Origin: Lactarius indigo
Taxonomy: Eukaryota > Basidiomycota > Agaricomycetes > Russulales > Russulaceae
Length of the DNA stretch: 64,000 nt
Direction: 5' to 3'
NCBI GenBank assembly: GCA_025766275.1
Contig: JAFKAC010000184.1
Span: 1-64,000, forward strand
Positions 53,903 to 64,000 of the stretch are shown here, piece by piece; the stretch's first letter is position 1, and each line of letters begins with the position of its first letter. Made by a program: the position numbers and the translations under genes. Under the pieces are notes generated by a model. It was given only the letters and a program-made list of their open reading frames with translations. It ran no database searches and had not been told where the DNA came from.

Positions 53903-56545
53903 AAGGCCAAGAGAGATCTTGAAGCACAAGGTTTCTTCTCATTGCAGGAATTCTTGAGGCGGAAGGCAGAAGGCGCGAGGCAAGAATCCACTGGAGCCAC
54001 CCAGAGCGAGGAGAACGAGATGCGCGACTCAGACAAGGGCATAGCCAACGAGGATATGCACGAGGCCGAAGTGACCGATGTCGTGTGCCATGCAGACGGT
54101 GGCACTGTGTCAGTAAATGCGCTTGAAGTGGGGGATGATGCCAGGTCGGCCAACGACGGGAACGGGGTGGCGGAAAACCTGCACAGTGCCAGAGGCGGCA
54201 CAATGGCGATACGGCTTGAAGAGGAGGAGGAAACCGAGACCGAAGATGAGACCAGGGAGGCAACAGAAAGCATGATGTCGATGCACGGGCTCTCTAGCGG
54301 CGATCTTAGCGACTTGGAGCTGGAGACTCACTGGGGACCTTCTTGGACAGTTCTGTACGAAAACGAAGAGTCATCTTCGTCTTGCGGCAGCGACCTGAGC
54401 GATCCTGAAGACCTCAATGACACCGACCCAAAGGAGCTTAACGGCGTTCACCACGGGAATGCCCCCGGTGATGCAGCCACTCAGCGGCCCGTGGTCAATG
54501 TCACCGAGCTCCTTCAAGACCGTGCAAAATTGCGGGCCATGCGAGAGGAGTTATCCCTCAAGATCAGAAGCACAAGTCTCAACTTGGACTCGGTGCTTCG
54601 TGGTCGTGCAGTAGCGATGATCGGGTTGTTGAACCTGTATCTGAACGAATCTCTGGGCTTCACCTGGAAGCGTGCCTCGGAAATCTTTGCGAAGTCCGAA
54701 GGGCGCGGTATGTCTCGCGCGCGAGCCATCCGACAATGGGTGGTTAACTTTGTGCGCACTCGAGAGCTTCCGAGTCACAAGCATGGCAAAACTCGGCCAT
54801 CTGTGTTGAACGACGAAGGGGTTGTTAATGAAATCAAACTTGCCCTCAGTGAGAAGGCGAAACGCGGATCCCTCACGGCAGCTGGTGTTATGGAAGTCGT
54901 TTCGAGCCCAGAGGTGCAGGCCCAATTGACGCAAGCTGGCATCCACAAGCCATCGATATCGATGCGCACCTCGCGTCGTTGGTTAATCAACTTGGGGTGG
55001 CGGTTCGGCAGACACCAGAATGGCATGTATGTTGATGGCCATGAACGCGAGGATGTCGTGGAATATAGGAAGGGATTTGTGGCTCGATTTAAGCAATACG
55101 AGCGTCGCTTTCACACCTGGGATGATGCGGGGAATGAGCTGCCTCGCCCCTCGGGCTTCCCCGTGCCCGAGGCGAACGGCCGCTTTCGTCTTGTTCTCAT
55201 CACTCACGATGAATCGATTTTTTATCAAAACGACCAACGGCAAACATACTGGGGCTGTCCCGGCAAGAATGTTCCAAGACCAAAGGGAGAAGGCCTCACC
55301 CTGATGGTTTCGGACTTCTTGACTGCAGATTGGGGCCCACTGCGCGACAACGATGGGTGCGTTATCACTGGCCCTTTCCCTTCCAATCCCACTCATGCTC
55401 ACACAGTGACGCCCGGGTGTTCTTCCGGCCTGGGAAGAACAGGGACGGCTGGTTCACGGCAAACGACCTGCTTGTCCAGGTAGAACGCGCTATCGATATT
55501 TTTGAGGGGCTCACCGGTGGCTACGCGCAAGGGTTGTTTCTCTTCGACAATGCGCCAAGCCACCAGAAGTGTGCAGATGATGCGATTTCGGCTCGACGGA
55601 TGGTCAAAGGTGCGTCGTTGTTTATTCCTTGGATACTTTATCCTCACTCCCCCCAGGTCCGAAGCACGGATGGACGCATCATCTCAACGGAGTGCGCATG
55701 CGTGACGGTAAATTACCAACCGGGGAGCCACAACCTTTTTATTACCCAGACAACCACCCCTCCATGCCTGGCTGGTTCAAGGGCATGGAGCAAATCATTC
55801 GTGAACGCGGGCTGTGGCCCGAAGCAGGGCTGGCCACTCAGTGTTGGCAGTTCAAGTGCCCCCCTGGCCGCGTGGACTGCTGCTGCCGGCGCATCCTTTT
55901 CCTCCAGCCTGATTTCGTTGCTGAGAAATCACAGCTCGAGGAATTCATCAGGTCGCGCGGCCACATTTGCGACTTTTACCCGAAATATCACTGTGAGCTC
56001 AATTTTATTGAGCAATATTGGGGCGCAGCCAAAGCTCGATACCGTGCCGCCCCCCGAGAAAAGACCGCCCTCGGAATGAAGCAAATTGTGAAGGAGAGCC
56101 TTGACAGCGTCCCCCTTCTTCACATCCGAAGGTCAGTATTTTTTTTTTGTTTTGTTTCGTGGCTCATTCCCTCACAGGTTTGCGAACCGAGCCGCGCGTT
56201 TTATTACCGCTTACAGGGACGGGCTGTCAGGTGCACAAGCAGCGTGGGCGAATAAAAAATATCACGGACATCGCACGTTACCGCCCCAAAGTATTCTTGA
56301 AGCGAAGGAAACCGTCTATTAGATTCTGTAGCTTAGTAGCCTACAGAGAAATGCGCATACATCGATAATGCTTGAATTGTCACTCTTGAGTTGTCTGTCA
56401 GCTCGCAACAACTTGCCCGGGATCACAATGATGCCAAGCTCAATAACCCTAAACACGCAAACCCCAGGCCAGGATTTTTCCCAAGTCAACCCTCTCGCCG
56501 TGGCCGCTTACGTACACATTATATAATCTAACCCTAGGGTTTATA

Positions 56546-56585
56546 GCTTACATAAAGGGGTGCGAGTTCCTGATGGCCCCTACCT
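56546..56585. repeat. Mariner right terminal inverted repeat, 40 bp
   Basis: Ends GGCCCCTACCT followed by TA; perfect complement of the left end. Confidence 0.9.
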
Positions 56586-56587
56586 TA

Positions 56588-56636
56588 CTAAAGTGTTGTT
56601 GATTGAGCCAATTTGCACCTGCTTCCTGACACTTTC
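56588..56636 (-). pseudogene. Fragment of the unrecognised disrupted ORF (right piece)
   Basis: The minus strand reads KCQEAGANWLNQQHFS after a possible splice acceptor (CGTAG). It joins in frame to the 46650-46781 piece once the mariner element is removed. Upstream exons, if any, were not identified in 56640-57190. Confidence 0.4.
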
Positions 56637-57194
56637 CTACGCTGATCTCGGGATTATTATTTTTTTCTCTTCGTCTGGACTCAGTTCTTTGGTCTTGTAA
56701 TTACGATTTCCCAGCGGGTTGAAGTGGACCAGTTAGCTTTGGCGGGATTCACTATGACCACGCGGCGCGAACCCAAGAACCCATAGACAATGTGTCTCGT
56801 GCTCCTTACTCATCGAAGTAAATTACACGAGCGCAAGAAAGTACGAATCAAAGGTCAATCCCGGAAACACCGTCAGGGAAGTTTACCTGTTCGTCCCAAT
56901 CCCCAGACCGGTACAAAATAGGGCGGTCACATACCTGCCTACCATTAGGGTGGCGTCGTACGCACAGTACAGTAAGCACCGGAGAAAGAGTGGGCGTCGC
57001 GATGCTTCGAGAAGTTCATTCAGTCAAGCGCCCGATTCCTAGGCTTGATCAAGGCCCGATCCCACATGGGAACGAGGACGGGAAGCGTGTCGATACAATG
57101 CAAGTGTCATCGAGGGTGTTAATATTGATGACAGAAAAGCCGCCAGGTATTAGTTTCCGGTGGCTTCCATACTCCATGAGATCAACTATCCAAA
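56637..57194. other. Spacer between mobile block and PDI gene
   Basis: No gene or repeat is recognised. It is the 3' flank of the PDI gene and may hold upstream exons of the disrupted ORF. Confidence 0.4.
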
Positions 57195-58885
57195 CTACAA
57201 TTCCTCCATCGCACGCTCAATTGAATCCCGGGCTTCGACCACTTTTTCTGCAACAAATGCTGCAAGAATGTTCGCCTTGACCTTGATCTCATCAATCTTT
57301 GCGGGTGCCAGGGTACGTTTCTGTAAGATTGACGCAAGGCTTTAGACGGTGGAAGAGGAGTGTCGTCAGTCAGGGTAACACGTAAGATTAAATAGTCGCA
57401 GTGACGAAACAAGGGGGGTATACGTACCGCTTTGATTCCTTGGTAATATAATCTTCACTTCCATTGACCACTTTCTCCATCACTCGGAGATAGTGGTTGG
57501 CCGCTGGGCCAACCTGCGCGGCGAGACTAACGGCTTCCTTGTATACGGCGTCACGCGCGGCACCAGTTGCGACGAAGAATTTACTGGCCAGTGAGTCGAA
57601 GTCGGTGCTACGACCGGCCTGTAAGTAGGGTGGATATCAGGGATCGAATCATGATTAGAGGAAACCATGAACACCGACCTGACTGTTCAGACCGCCACCC
57701 ACAGCACGGTGAGTGCCACACTTCTCGTTCAGGAACTCGACGAAGTCGGCCTCCTCACGGCCACCTTCGTATGCGATGGGCTCGCCACCCTTAGGGAAGA
57801 ACTTAATCGTAGGGAAAGATTGGATTTCATACTTGAGGGCAAGAGGTCGGTTAGCTTCGGAGTCCGCCTCGATGTTTGCAACGATACACTGAAGGAGCCT
57901 CAATAAGATGTAAACTTGGTTTGCGGGATCGACTTACGTTGGTCTCGGGGAGGAAGGTCTTCGCAACTATGAACGGACGTGAGAAACACCAAGATTTAGG
58001 GAAGGTCGTGTCTACCTTGCTCGTAAATGGGCTTCAGTTTCTTGCAGTGGCCACACCAAGGGGCAGTGAACGTGACAATTGTATCGTGGTCCTTGTTCTG
58101 TAAGAGAATACATTAAGTAAAAAAAGATGCATGAAAAGGTAATAAAACACGTACGAAGACGACTTCGTCGAAAGTGTGGGTGTCAAGGATGACCGTCGCG
58201 GGAGGAGGAGGGGGTTTAATGTTTGATTTGATGCCTGATTTCTGCGTGATGCTGTGAAAAAGGGTGCATGAGTAAAATCGGGTTGTAAATAAATGACTAG
58301 ACGAACGCACAAATTCACTAGTGAGTCAAGATCACGGCCCCCCTCGTAGTCCGACACAGAGCCTTGAGCATCAAACCACTTCAGAGCTGTTGCAATTAAT
58401 AACAGAGATACAAAGTGCGAGATAAGGGAACGCACTAGGAAAGCCAGTAACGCCGTATTTCTGTCCCAGAGGCTTGCCGGCACCGTCGGCATCGACTTTG
58501 GCAACGACAACCTTTTCTTTGGCGTGGCTGAATGCATCTCCCAATTGCTCATAAACAGGTGCAAGATTCTGTATACATCAACTTGAGCGAGAGTCATGGG
58601 GCAGCGTCACGCAGCGTCTCACCTTGCAGTGTCCGCTAATTAGGACGGCACTTTAGCGACGAGGGCTCAGAAGGAAGAGTAAAGGACATACCACCAAGGT
58701 GCGAAACTAAGGGCACGTCAATGTCAACGTGGAGTAAAGCTGAGAGAAGCGGCGCACAATTCTACGAGACCTGGCTTGCCCTGTCCAATGACGCTGTCAA
58801 AGTTGGTGGGGTCTAAGTCCAGGACATTGGAGGCGTAGGCCCCGGCGAGCAGTGATAACGAAAGGATTGACAATGAAAACTTCAT
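57195..58885 (-). CDS. Protein disulfide isomerase, ERp38/P5-like, two thioredoxin domains
   Basis: ER-lumen oxidoreductase that forms and shuffles disulfides. Signal peptide [20 protein letters not shown], then [19 protein letters not shown] series of tiny exons spells [10 protein letters not shown] (first CxxC site, spread over three exons) and [29 protein letters not shown] and [20 protein letters not shown] complete domain 1. Domain 2: [52 protein letters not shown] and [16 protein letters not shown]-terminal helical ERp29-like domain ([20 protein letters not shown] to [11 protein letters not shown]) follows. No KDEL/HDEL is seen, as in other fungal members. The gene is intact, with at least eight introns. 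Confidence 0.9.
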
Positions 58886-60449
58886 GGACGTCGTAGCTGA
58901 GAAAGAATACTAAACTACTACGTGGAACTTAAACGTCACTTCCAGAGTGGCCCTCATTACATCAGCACAAAGTCACGTCAGCGACTGGGCGAAGCACAAG
59001 CACACCGTGACTCAGCGTCAAGGAAATATTATTGTATCAATATTCGAACTTTACTTTACGACGGCTTTGCAACGAAATTCACACCGCATACTTCATTTTC
59101 TGCACATTCCTGCACACCTCCCTGCTGATGTCCGTTGGTCGACTTATCCCTCCTCCGAGCCGACTTTGTTCCCGGCGCACCGAACTTCGCGGGCACGTGT
59201 TTCGCTTGTTCGTTCTCTTAAGTTAGTTGTGGCAGCGGCCATGGTAGGGTTCATACGTCTATCGATAATTGTGCCGTCCACTCGGACTGTGTCAGGCCGT
59301 GATCGCGTGATCACTTGTTTATTTAGACGAAACGAAATCGTGAGTGATCCCTCCATTCGATCTATGCCCCAAGTCCCGACATCCCCACAACTACACCCAA
59401 TACCGATTGCCTTCCTCCAGGAGGCACACTGGACCTCCTTTAGAGGAGTTGTGTTGGATCATGTGGTTCGATACCATTCCTCTAAAGAAGGGAGTCAGTA
59501 ACACTGGTCTCCATTTATCTACACTGGCAAAGGCCAAGATTTTCACGCTACAAAAACATGGCCTTCGGTGCATGCGAGGAATTCGTGCCTCAATCATCGA
59601 ATACACGACCAACAGCTGCAATCACCTTCGCTCACTCGGCGGTGTCCCAGAACGAGAACGAATTTGCGAGTATCGCCACACTTGTAGATCGCATGCTTAC
59701 TTACACTTTTTACAGATTCAATTAATTGAGGCTGCTGGGTTTTGTCCAAACCTAAAGTTCGTCAATACTACTTCTCGTATAGCGGCAAACTTGAAACCCG
59801 ACATCTCTCTTTTCTGGTACTGACCCCAACGGTCTGTGGACTTGCTCCGAGAGTCCGCCGCCGCCAGACTGGAGGGCTGTCGGCCTGTGGGTCGAGAACA
59901 AGGAAGAGGGAGGCAACATATTTCGTGATCTGGAACAGATAGAAAGAGACGCGACAGAACATCAAGACCTAAAAAGCCACATACGGTGAACAGAAGGCGC
60001 TTGTCGAGTCAGCTGCCAGTTGATCACCTACACCTCTGCTATTCATTGTTCTCAGTTTCGCATATTCTCTTTGGTGATATTGGTCACCTACTTCGCTGGG
60101 ATCACAGCAGCGCGATATATATGAGAACAACCCCGAGATGAGCCAGTTTCCTCCAAGAATTTAGTCATTATAGCAACGAGTGCCGTGTACATTGATAACT
60201 GTATCATCTGACTGTTGGTTGTTTTTCTCGACCCACCCCTCTGACCCAGTTTCAATGGCAAAGAATTCTGGTCCCTGATTAGTAATTCCGAAGTATCGCA
60301 TCTACAAATTAGGATGAGATCAGACGGTATCGTCATCGCCGAAGCTATGGTAAACCGTGTAAATGACTCAGCACATCTTGTTGCTTAAAAGGCCCACCCT
60401 CGGTGCTTATTCACTCAACGCATACTAGACTGCTACGTTCGCGGTAGAC
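58886..60449. other. Divergent intergenic region, PDI and SQT1
   Basis: 1.56 kb holding both promoters. Several open frames (about 58950-59820) lack any recognisable feature and are not called. No repeats or RNA genes are seen. Confidence 0.4.
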
Positions 60450-61911
60450 ATGGCACCAAGCGACCAGCCAACGCACGGAGAAGAGGAAGAAGACGGCGAA
60501 GAGTACCTCGAAGACGGCGATGTATACGCTGAAGTTGATCAAGGCGATGAGCCCATGGACGAGGACGAGGGCGTGGGCGATGAAATCGTCTGGGAGGACA
60601 ACTCTATCCGGCACTTCCCAGGGCACGAGGGACCCGTCTACGCCGTTGCCGCACATCCCATCGCACCTGTGGCGGCGTCCGGCGGCGGAGACGATTTCGG
60701 CTACATTTGGGACGTCACAAACGGCGAGACTATTGTGAAGCTGACGGGTCATGCGGATAGCGTGACGGCGACGGCATTCAGTTCAGATGGCGAGATGGTC
60801 TCAACGGGTGGCATGGACGGTCGGGTCCGAGTGTGGAGAAGGGTCGGAACGGACGATTACAAGACCTGGGAGTTCCTGACCGAGTTGCAAGGGCCCGACG
60901 AAGTAATGGTACGCCCCTCCACTATTCGCAAGTGCAGACACGGGAATTAATCATCAAATCTTCTACAGTGGTTGCGTTGGCATCCCAAAGGACCAGTATT
61001 ACTGGCTGGTTCCAACGACAGCACAGTTTGGCTATGGCAACGTACGAGACAGATAGTATCATGGTTCGATCCGACGAAAACTCATCTTGTGCCACAGTGC
61101 CGTCTGGCAATACGATGCAAGTTTTTGCGGGTCACACAGGGCCTGTTCAGTGCGGAGATTTCACTCCAGACGGTAGGTGAGCGCCACCCGATCGCAAAAG
61201 ATGCAAACGAACGTGTTGCGTTTCTCAGGTAAACGCATCATAACTGCATGCGGTGACAACACCCTTATTTATTGGGACCCCCGGTCGCCCACACCACTTT
61301 TCAAGCTGACAGGGCAAGACGCGCGATTCGATTTGGGTGGCATCACTTCACTCGCCGTCAACCCCGCCTCAACTATTGCCGTTGTCGGCGGGGCGAATGG
61401 TGGCGTCCGCGTCGTCGGCCTGAGCAAAGGGGAGGTCATCTCGGCCCTCGGCGGCCATGCCGAGGAGCAGAGTGTCGAAGCGATTGTCTTCGTCAATATC
61501 ATCGGCGCTGTTGATGGCTCTAGCACACCCGCTGCACCGGTCGGTGCGGGCACAGTCGTTACTGGCGCGACAGATGGGAAAGTATGTATATGGGATCTCA
61601 ACACAAATCGGTTGCGTACGACGCTCGAGCATAAAGTAGGTTGCTGCCTTCCCTCGTTTTTGGTTTGGTGGTGACCTTTGATCACATAGGATGCCGTTAC
61701 GAGCCTGTTGGTGCACCCAACAAAACCGCATCTCGTCATTTCGTCCTCTGCAGATCATACCCTCCGGACATGGGATGCGCGAGCCGGCGTTCTCGTACGG
61801 GAGCACAAGGGGCATCAAGAGCTCATCAACGGTGCTGCGTTGGGACGTAATGGAGAGGTTGTGGTTAGTGCGGGCGATGATGGTGCTTGCTTGGTTTTTG
61901 ACACGGAATAG
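60450..61911 (+). CDS. SQT1: WD40 protein SQT1/AAMP, ribosomal protein uL16 chaperone
   Basis: Begins MAPSDQPTHGEEEEDGEEYL, an acidic N-terminus typical of Sqt1/AAMP, then WD repeats: IRHFPGHEGPVYAVAAHPIA, KLTGHADSVTATAFSSDGEM with RVRVW, WLRWHPKGPVLLAGSNDSTV with WLWQ, MQVFAGHTGPVQCGDFTPDG, KRIITACGDNTLIYWD, a longer repeat around GVRVVGLSKGEVISALGGHA, GATDGKVCIWDLNTNRLRTT, TSLLVHPTKPHLVISSSADH and LRTWD, ending VVVSAGDDGACLVFDTE. About five introns, all clean. Yeast Sqt1 binds nascent uL16 (Rpl10) and delivers it to 60S subunits. Assignment rests on the acidic leader plus repeat order. Confidence 0.85.
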
Positions 61912-62291
61912 AAAGACCAACGGACGGGTGAGCAGACTGATATACTGTTATTGTACGATTCACTGCGGTCTTGGAAATCAACTAAGTAGATGTGCTCTTG
62001 TCATTCAGTTCTACCGTAGATCGCTAATTAAGCCTGATCAGCTGCTAAACTAGCTCTAATGAAAACATTGGCCTAACCCTTATTCGACTTTTGCTCGAGA
62101 CCTGACCAGGGCTGACCATCGTTGCGGGCTGATTGGGTACTTCGTGGATCGGCACTGTCCTATTGCCACGAATCTGCCTACGTGGCTCGATTTATGGCCG
62201 CGTGCGAACGCAACGAAGCAGGCGATAAGATACGATATAATTATTCTATACAAGCACGTACACTATAAACGGATAGCCCCTACCTTAAAGC
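61912..62291. other. Spacer between converging genes
   Basis: 380 bp between the 3' ends of SQT1 and the Rho GEF gene; no gene seen. Confidence 0.4.
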
Positions 62292-64000
62292 TCACATGTC
62301 CCATTCGTCCCATAGTTGCTCCGTGCGAACGATTGGAGCCCTCGCGTCGATTGCCGTGGTTTGTACTAGCTCCACAAGCTTCTCGCTGAGGCCGCTTGCG
62401 TCGTCGACATTGCCAGTCATCCCAGCAACGAGCATATCCGATCCCGTCAAACCAGAATGGAGGAGCCGCACATCGTTCGCTTCTATTACCTGGATGAGCC
62501 TTCCCGAGGCAACGGCGCGCACCTCAATGAATCCGGGGGAGAAAAGTAATAGGTGGGGCCCACGATGCGCAAATGCCGAGGCTTTGCACTCCCACGGAAT
62601 GTAACCACCCCCCGGACGAGCGGGCTTGCCGAACTTATTGATGTAGCAACCGAGTTCTAGACAATGATAACTGTCAGACAACGAAGAAGCGAGTGGAGAG
62701 GGGTTGACCATCGTAGACGATAAGCATCTCGGGCTTCTCACATCTCACTACTCCCAAAGACTTCGCGTCCTCGCACTTCTCTTTGAGTAGACGCAGCGAA
62801 GCACCCGTTGAATCGGAAAAATCTGGCGCCAACATCGGCGAGGAAACTGTCATACTTCATGGACGGTCAATACATAATCGAGTGAGTAAAGGTAAACTCA
62901 CTTCATCGGTTTCAAGATATAAACGGATTTTGACGCGCAAATTGCTACAGAATGGGGAAGAAATGACACGTCGTACGTATCTCGTGGAACAGGCACCGGC
63001 TGTTACAGATTGATTAGTTGGACATTCAATCTTTCGAGGAAGTGTTGGGAGACTGACAGAACCAAAGGACCGATATGAGGATGCGATGCGATTCTCGTTC
63101 GGGTGAATCGGTTCTAGTATGCTCAACGTAACGTTCAAAAAACTCTTCGTCGCGTAGGCAACTGTTTGAAGGTGAACCACTGGGTGCTGGCCGGAAATAA
63201 TATTGAATTGCTTACCCATAGTTCGATTAGCAACACGACCTGCTTTACAAAATAGGACATTCCCCTCTTTCTGAGCTAGCCTTTCAGCAGAGTCGTTGAG
63301 TTCCTGAATCGTTGCACCTCCCTGAGAAACGCGGATAAACAGATCGAGAGGATAGGAAAATAGAGCAGTTTCACAATGGACAATGACATTGTTGGACTCG
63401 GGGAGGGCGATTATGGAAGTTGGCTTAATGAAGTCCAAAACTCTTCGGAACGCTGCCCTCAATCGAGTCAGTCATTGAGAGAGGAAAGAACGCGGTAACT
63501 CACAAGAGTCTGTACGCATGCCAACGTGAATGCCATTGGTGCAGCCTACAGCGAGATAGTTCCTACCTTGGCTTGCTAAAAGTATCATGAGCGTTGATCG
63601 GCAGGAAGGCAAAGCACTCACGAAGTACAGCTGCGCATAAGATGCGACCAGTAAAGCGGGTCCCCTGGGCATACGGTATGCGAGAAGGAACACGGAAGAA
63701 GCCGTCGTTCAGAGGTTGGGGCGCATACCACTGCGGTCGATGATGAGGTTAGGAAGGTCAAAACGGGTGTAGAAGTACCTTGTTTGCGTCTTGCCTGGCT
63801 TTCCGCACACCAATCGCCTCGACTAGTGCTTTGTGCCACCTTTCCCTTGCCGCCGTCGTCGGTGCGTAAAGGGTGTACCGACGATCTGCCCTAGCGCCAG
63901 CATGATATATGGAAAATGGGTACACGTTCTGCTTGGTCGAACTTATGTTGATGAAGCTGCCATTGTCTGCACGCTCCTTTCGAACTTCTGGGGCGCCATC
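62292..64000 (-). CDS. Rho guanine nucleotide exchange factor (ROM1/ROM2-like), C-terminal PH-CNH part
   Basis: The gene runs off the right edge, so the RhoGEF (DH) domain is not in the window. The first visible exon has the end of a PH domain (INISSTKQNVYPFSIYHAGA, YTLYAPTTAARERWHKALVE, IGVRKARQDANK). Then comes a citron-homology (CNH) domain: NDGFFRVPSRIPYAQG, RNYLAVGCTNGIHVGMR, RRVLDFIKPTSIIALPESNN, CETALFSYPLDLFIR, AQKEGNVLFCKAGRVANRT, CYINKFGKPARPGG, ECKASAFAHRGPHLLLFSPG, FIEVRAVASGRLIQVIEAND and the C-terminus EQLWDEWDM. In yeast these proteins activate Rho1 for cell-wall integrity signalling. Several short introns are present and no lesion was noted in the part seen. Confidence 0.8.

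Larger units (their letters stand above)
47161..56322 (+). pseudogene. Tc1/mariner-superfamily DDE transposase, interrupted by copia
   Basis: The N-terminal exons (MPRKKPANQSRLQNVKKAQA; then VTEIEVGEPEIYPDIVELS) run to KSERTIRRHK at 47523, where the copia element begins. The frame resumes after 53902 with KKAKRDLEAQGFFSLQEFLR. Beyond an acidic region follow a helix-turn-helix-like segment (FTWKRASEIFAKSEGRGMSR), SMRTSRRWLINLGWRFGRHQ and the catalytic triad LITHDESIFYQND (Asp), GLFLFDNAPSHQKC (Asp) and PKYHCELNFIEQYWGAAKAR (Glu). Two introns lie in the core and a third separates LLHIRR from FANRAARFITAYRDG. The gene ends SILEAKETVY. Apart from the retrotransposon no lesion is seen. The protein is far longer than a classical Tc1 transposase, as in many basidiomycete relatives. 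Confidence 0.85.
46783..56585 (+). mobile_element. Mariner-type DNA transposon, split by a copia element
   Basis: Perfect 40-bp terminal inverted repeats: AGGTAGGGGCCATCAGGAAC... at 46783-46822 and its complement at 56546-56585. They are flanked by TA on both sides (46781-46782 and 56586-56587), the Tc1/mariner signature. It carries one transposase gene (47161-56322). Removing the copia insertion leaves about 3.4 kb. The identical ends argue for a young insertion. Confidence 0.88.

Noticed and set aside
59344..59823. Open frame in the PDI-SQT1 spacer
   Set aside because: No recognisable motif, overlapped by an opposite frame, and located in a promoter region.

Overview
The window looks like a basidiomycete (Agaricomycete) nuclear genome. 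Host genes are cut by many short GT-AG introns of about 45-70 nt. The gene families (SNU66/SART1, an intracellular GH13 alpha-amylase, an NHX exchanger, a PDI, SQT1/AAMP, a ROM-type Rho GEF) are fungal. The mobile elements (KDZ with CxC2 and TET/JBP, a Tnp2-type element, a large mariner-type transposase, a Ty1/copia element) are combinations typical of mushroom-forming fungi. The species cannot be named from sequence alone.

Host block 1 (1-16.3 kb) holds the 5' part of SNU66/SART1 (-), an alpha-amylase (+) converging on an MFS sugar transporter (-), about 2.5 kb with no convincing gene, an NHX-type Na+/H+ exchanger (-), a secreted GPI-anchored Ser/Thr-rich protein (-) and an endonuclease/exonuclease/phosphatase protein (-).

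The mobile block (16.3-56.6 kb) is a Russian doll. (1) A Tnp2-transposase element occupies 16326-46642. It has matching terminal inverted repeats and a 7-bp target duplication GATGAGG, and it interrupts an unrecognised minus-strand ORF. (2) Inside its second gene sits a 19-kb giant KDZ transposon (17163-36181) with 8-bp target duplication GCACCTTC. Deleting it restores the reading frame. (3) An intron of the same gene holds a 2.4-kb non-coding element with inverted ends (36538-38970). (4) 140 bp beyond the Tnp2 element lies a mariner-type element (46783-56585) with perfect 40-bp inverted repeats and TA duplication. (5) Its transposase gene is split by an apparently intact Ty1/copia retrotransposon (47524-53897). 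That element has 625-bp LTRs that look identical and target duplication ACAAA.

The KDZ transposon is the most interesting part. It encodes an apparently intact CxC2-KDZ transposase, a TET/JBP-type 2-oxoglutarate/Fe(II) dioxygenase expected to oxidise 5-methylcytosine, a Zn2Cys6 zinc-cluster protein and five further genes. It is bounded by two unrelated subterminal tandem arrays (212-bp and 220-bp units) that share the palindrome TGGGCCCA. A short motif, TCGGCAGC/GCTGCCGA, is scattered over the whole element, including its coding exons, and is nearly absent outside it. Likely premature stops in the decaying genes of the block are all TGA, which fits deamination of methylated CpG. Together these suggest a transposon tied to cytosine methylation and its removal.

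Host block 2 (56.6-64 kb) holds a protein disulfide isomerase (-), the WD40 protein SQT1/AAMP (+) and the C-terminal part of a Rho GEF with PH and CNH domains (-), running off the right edge.
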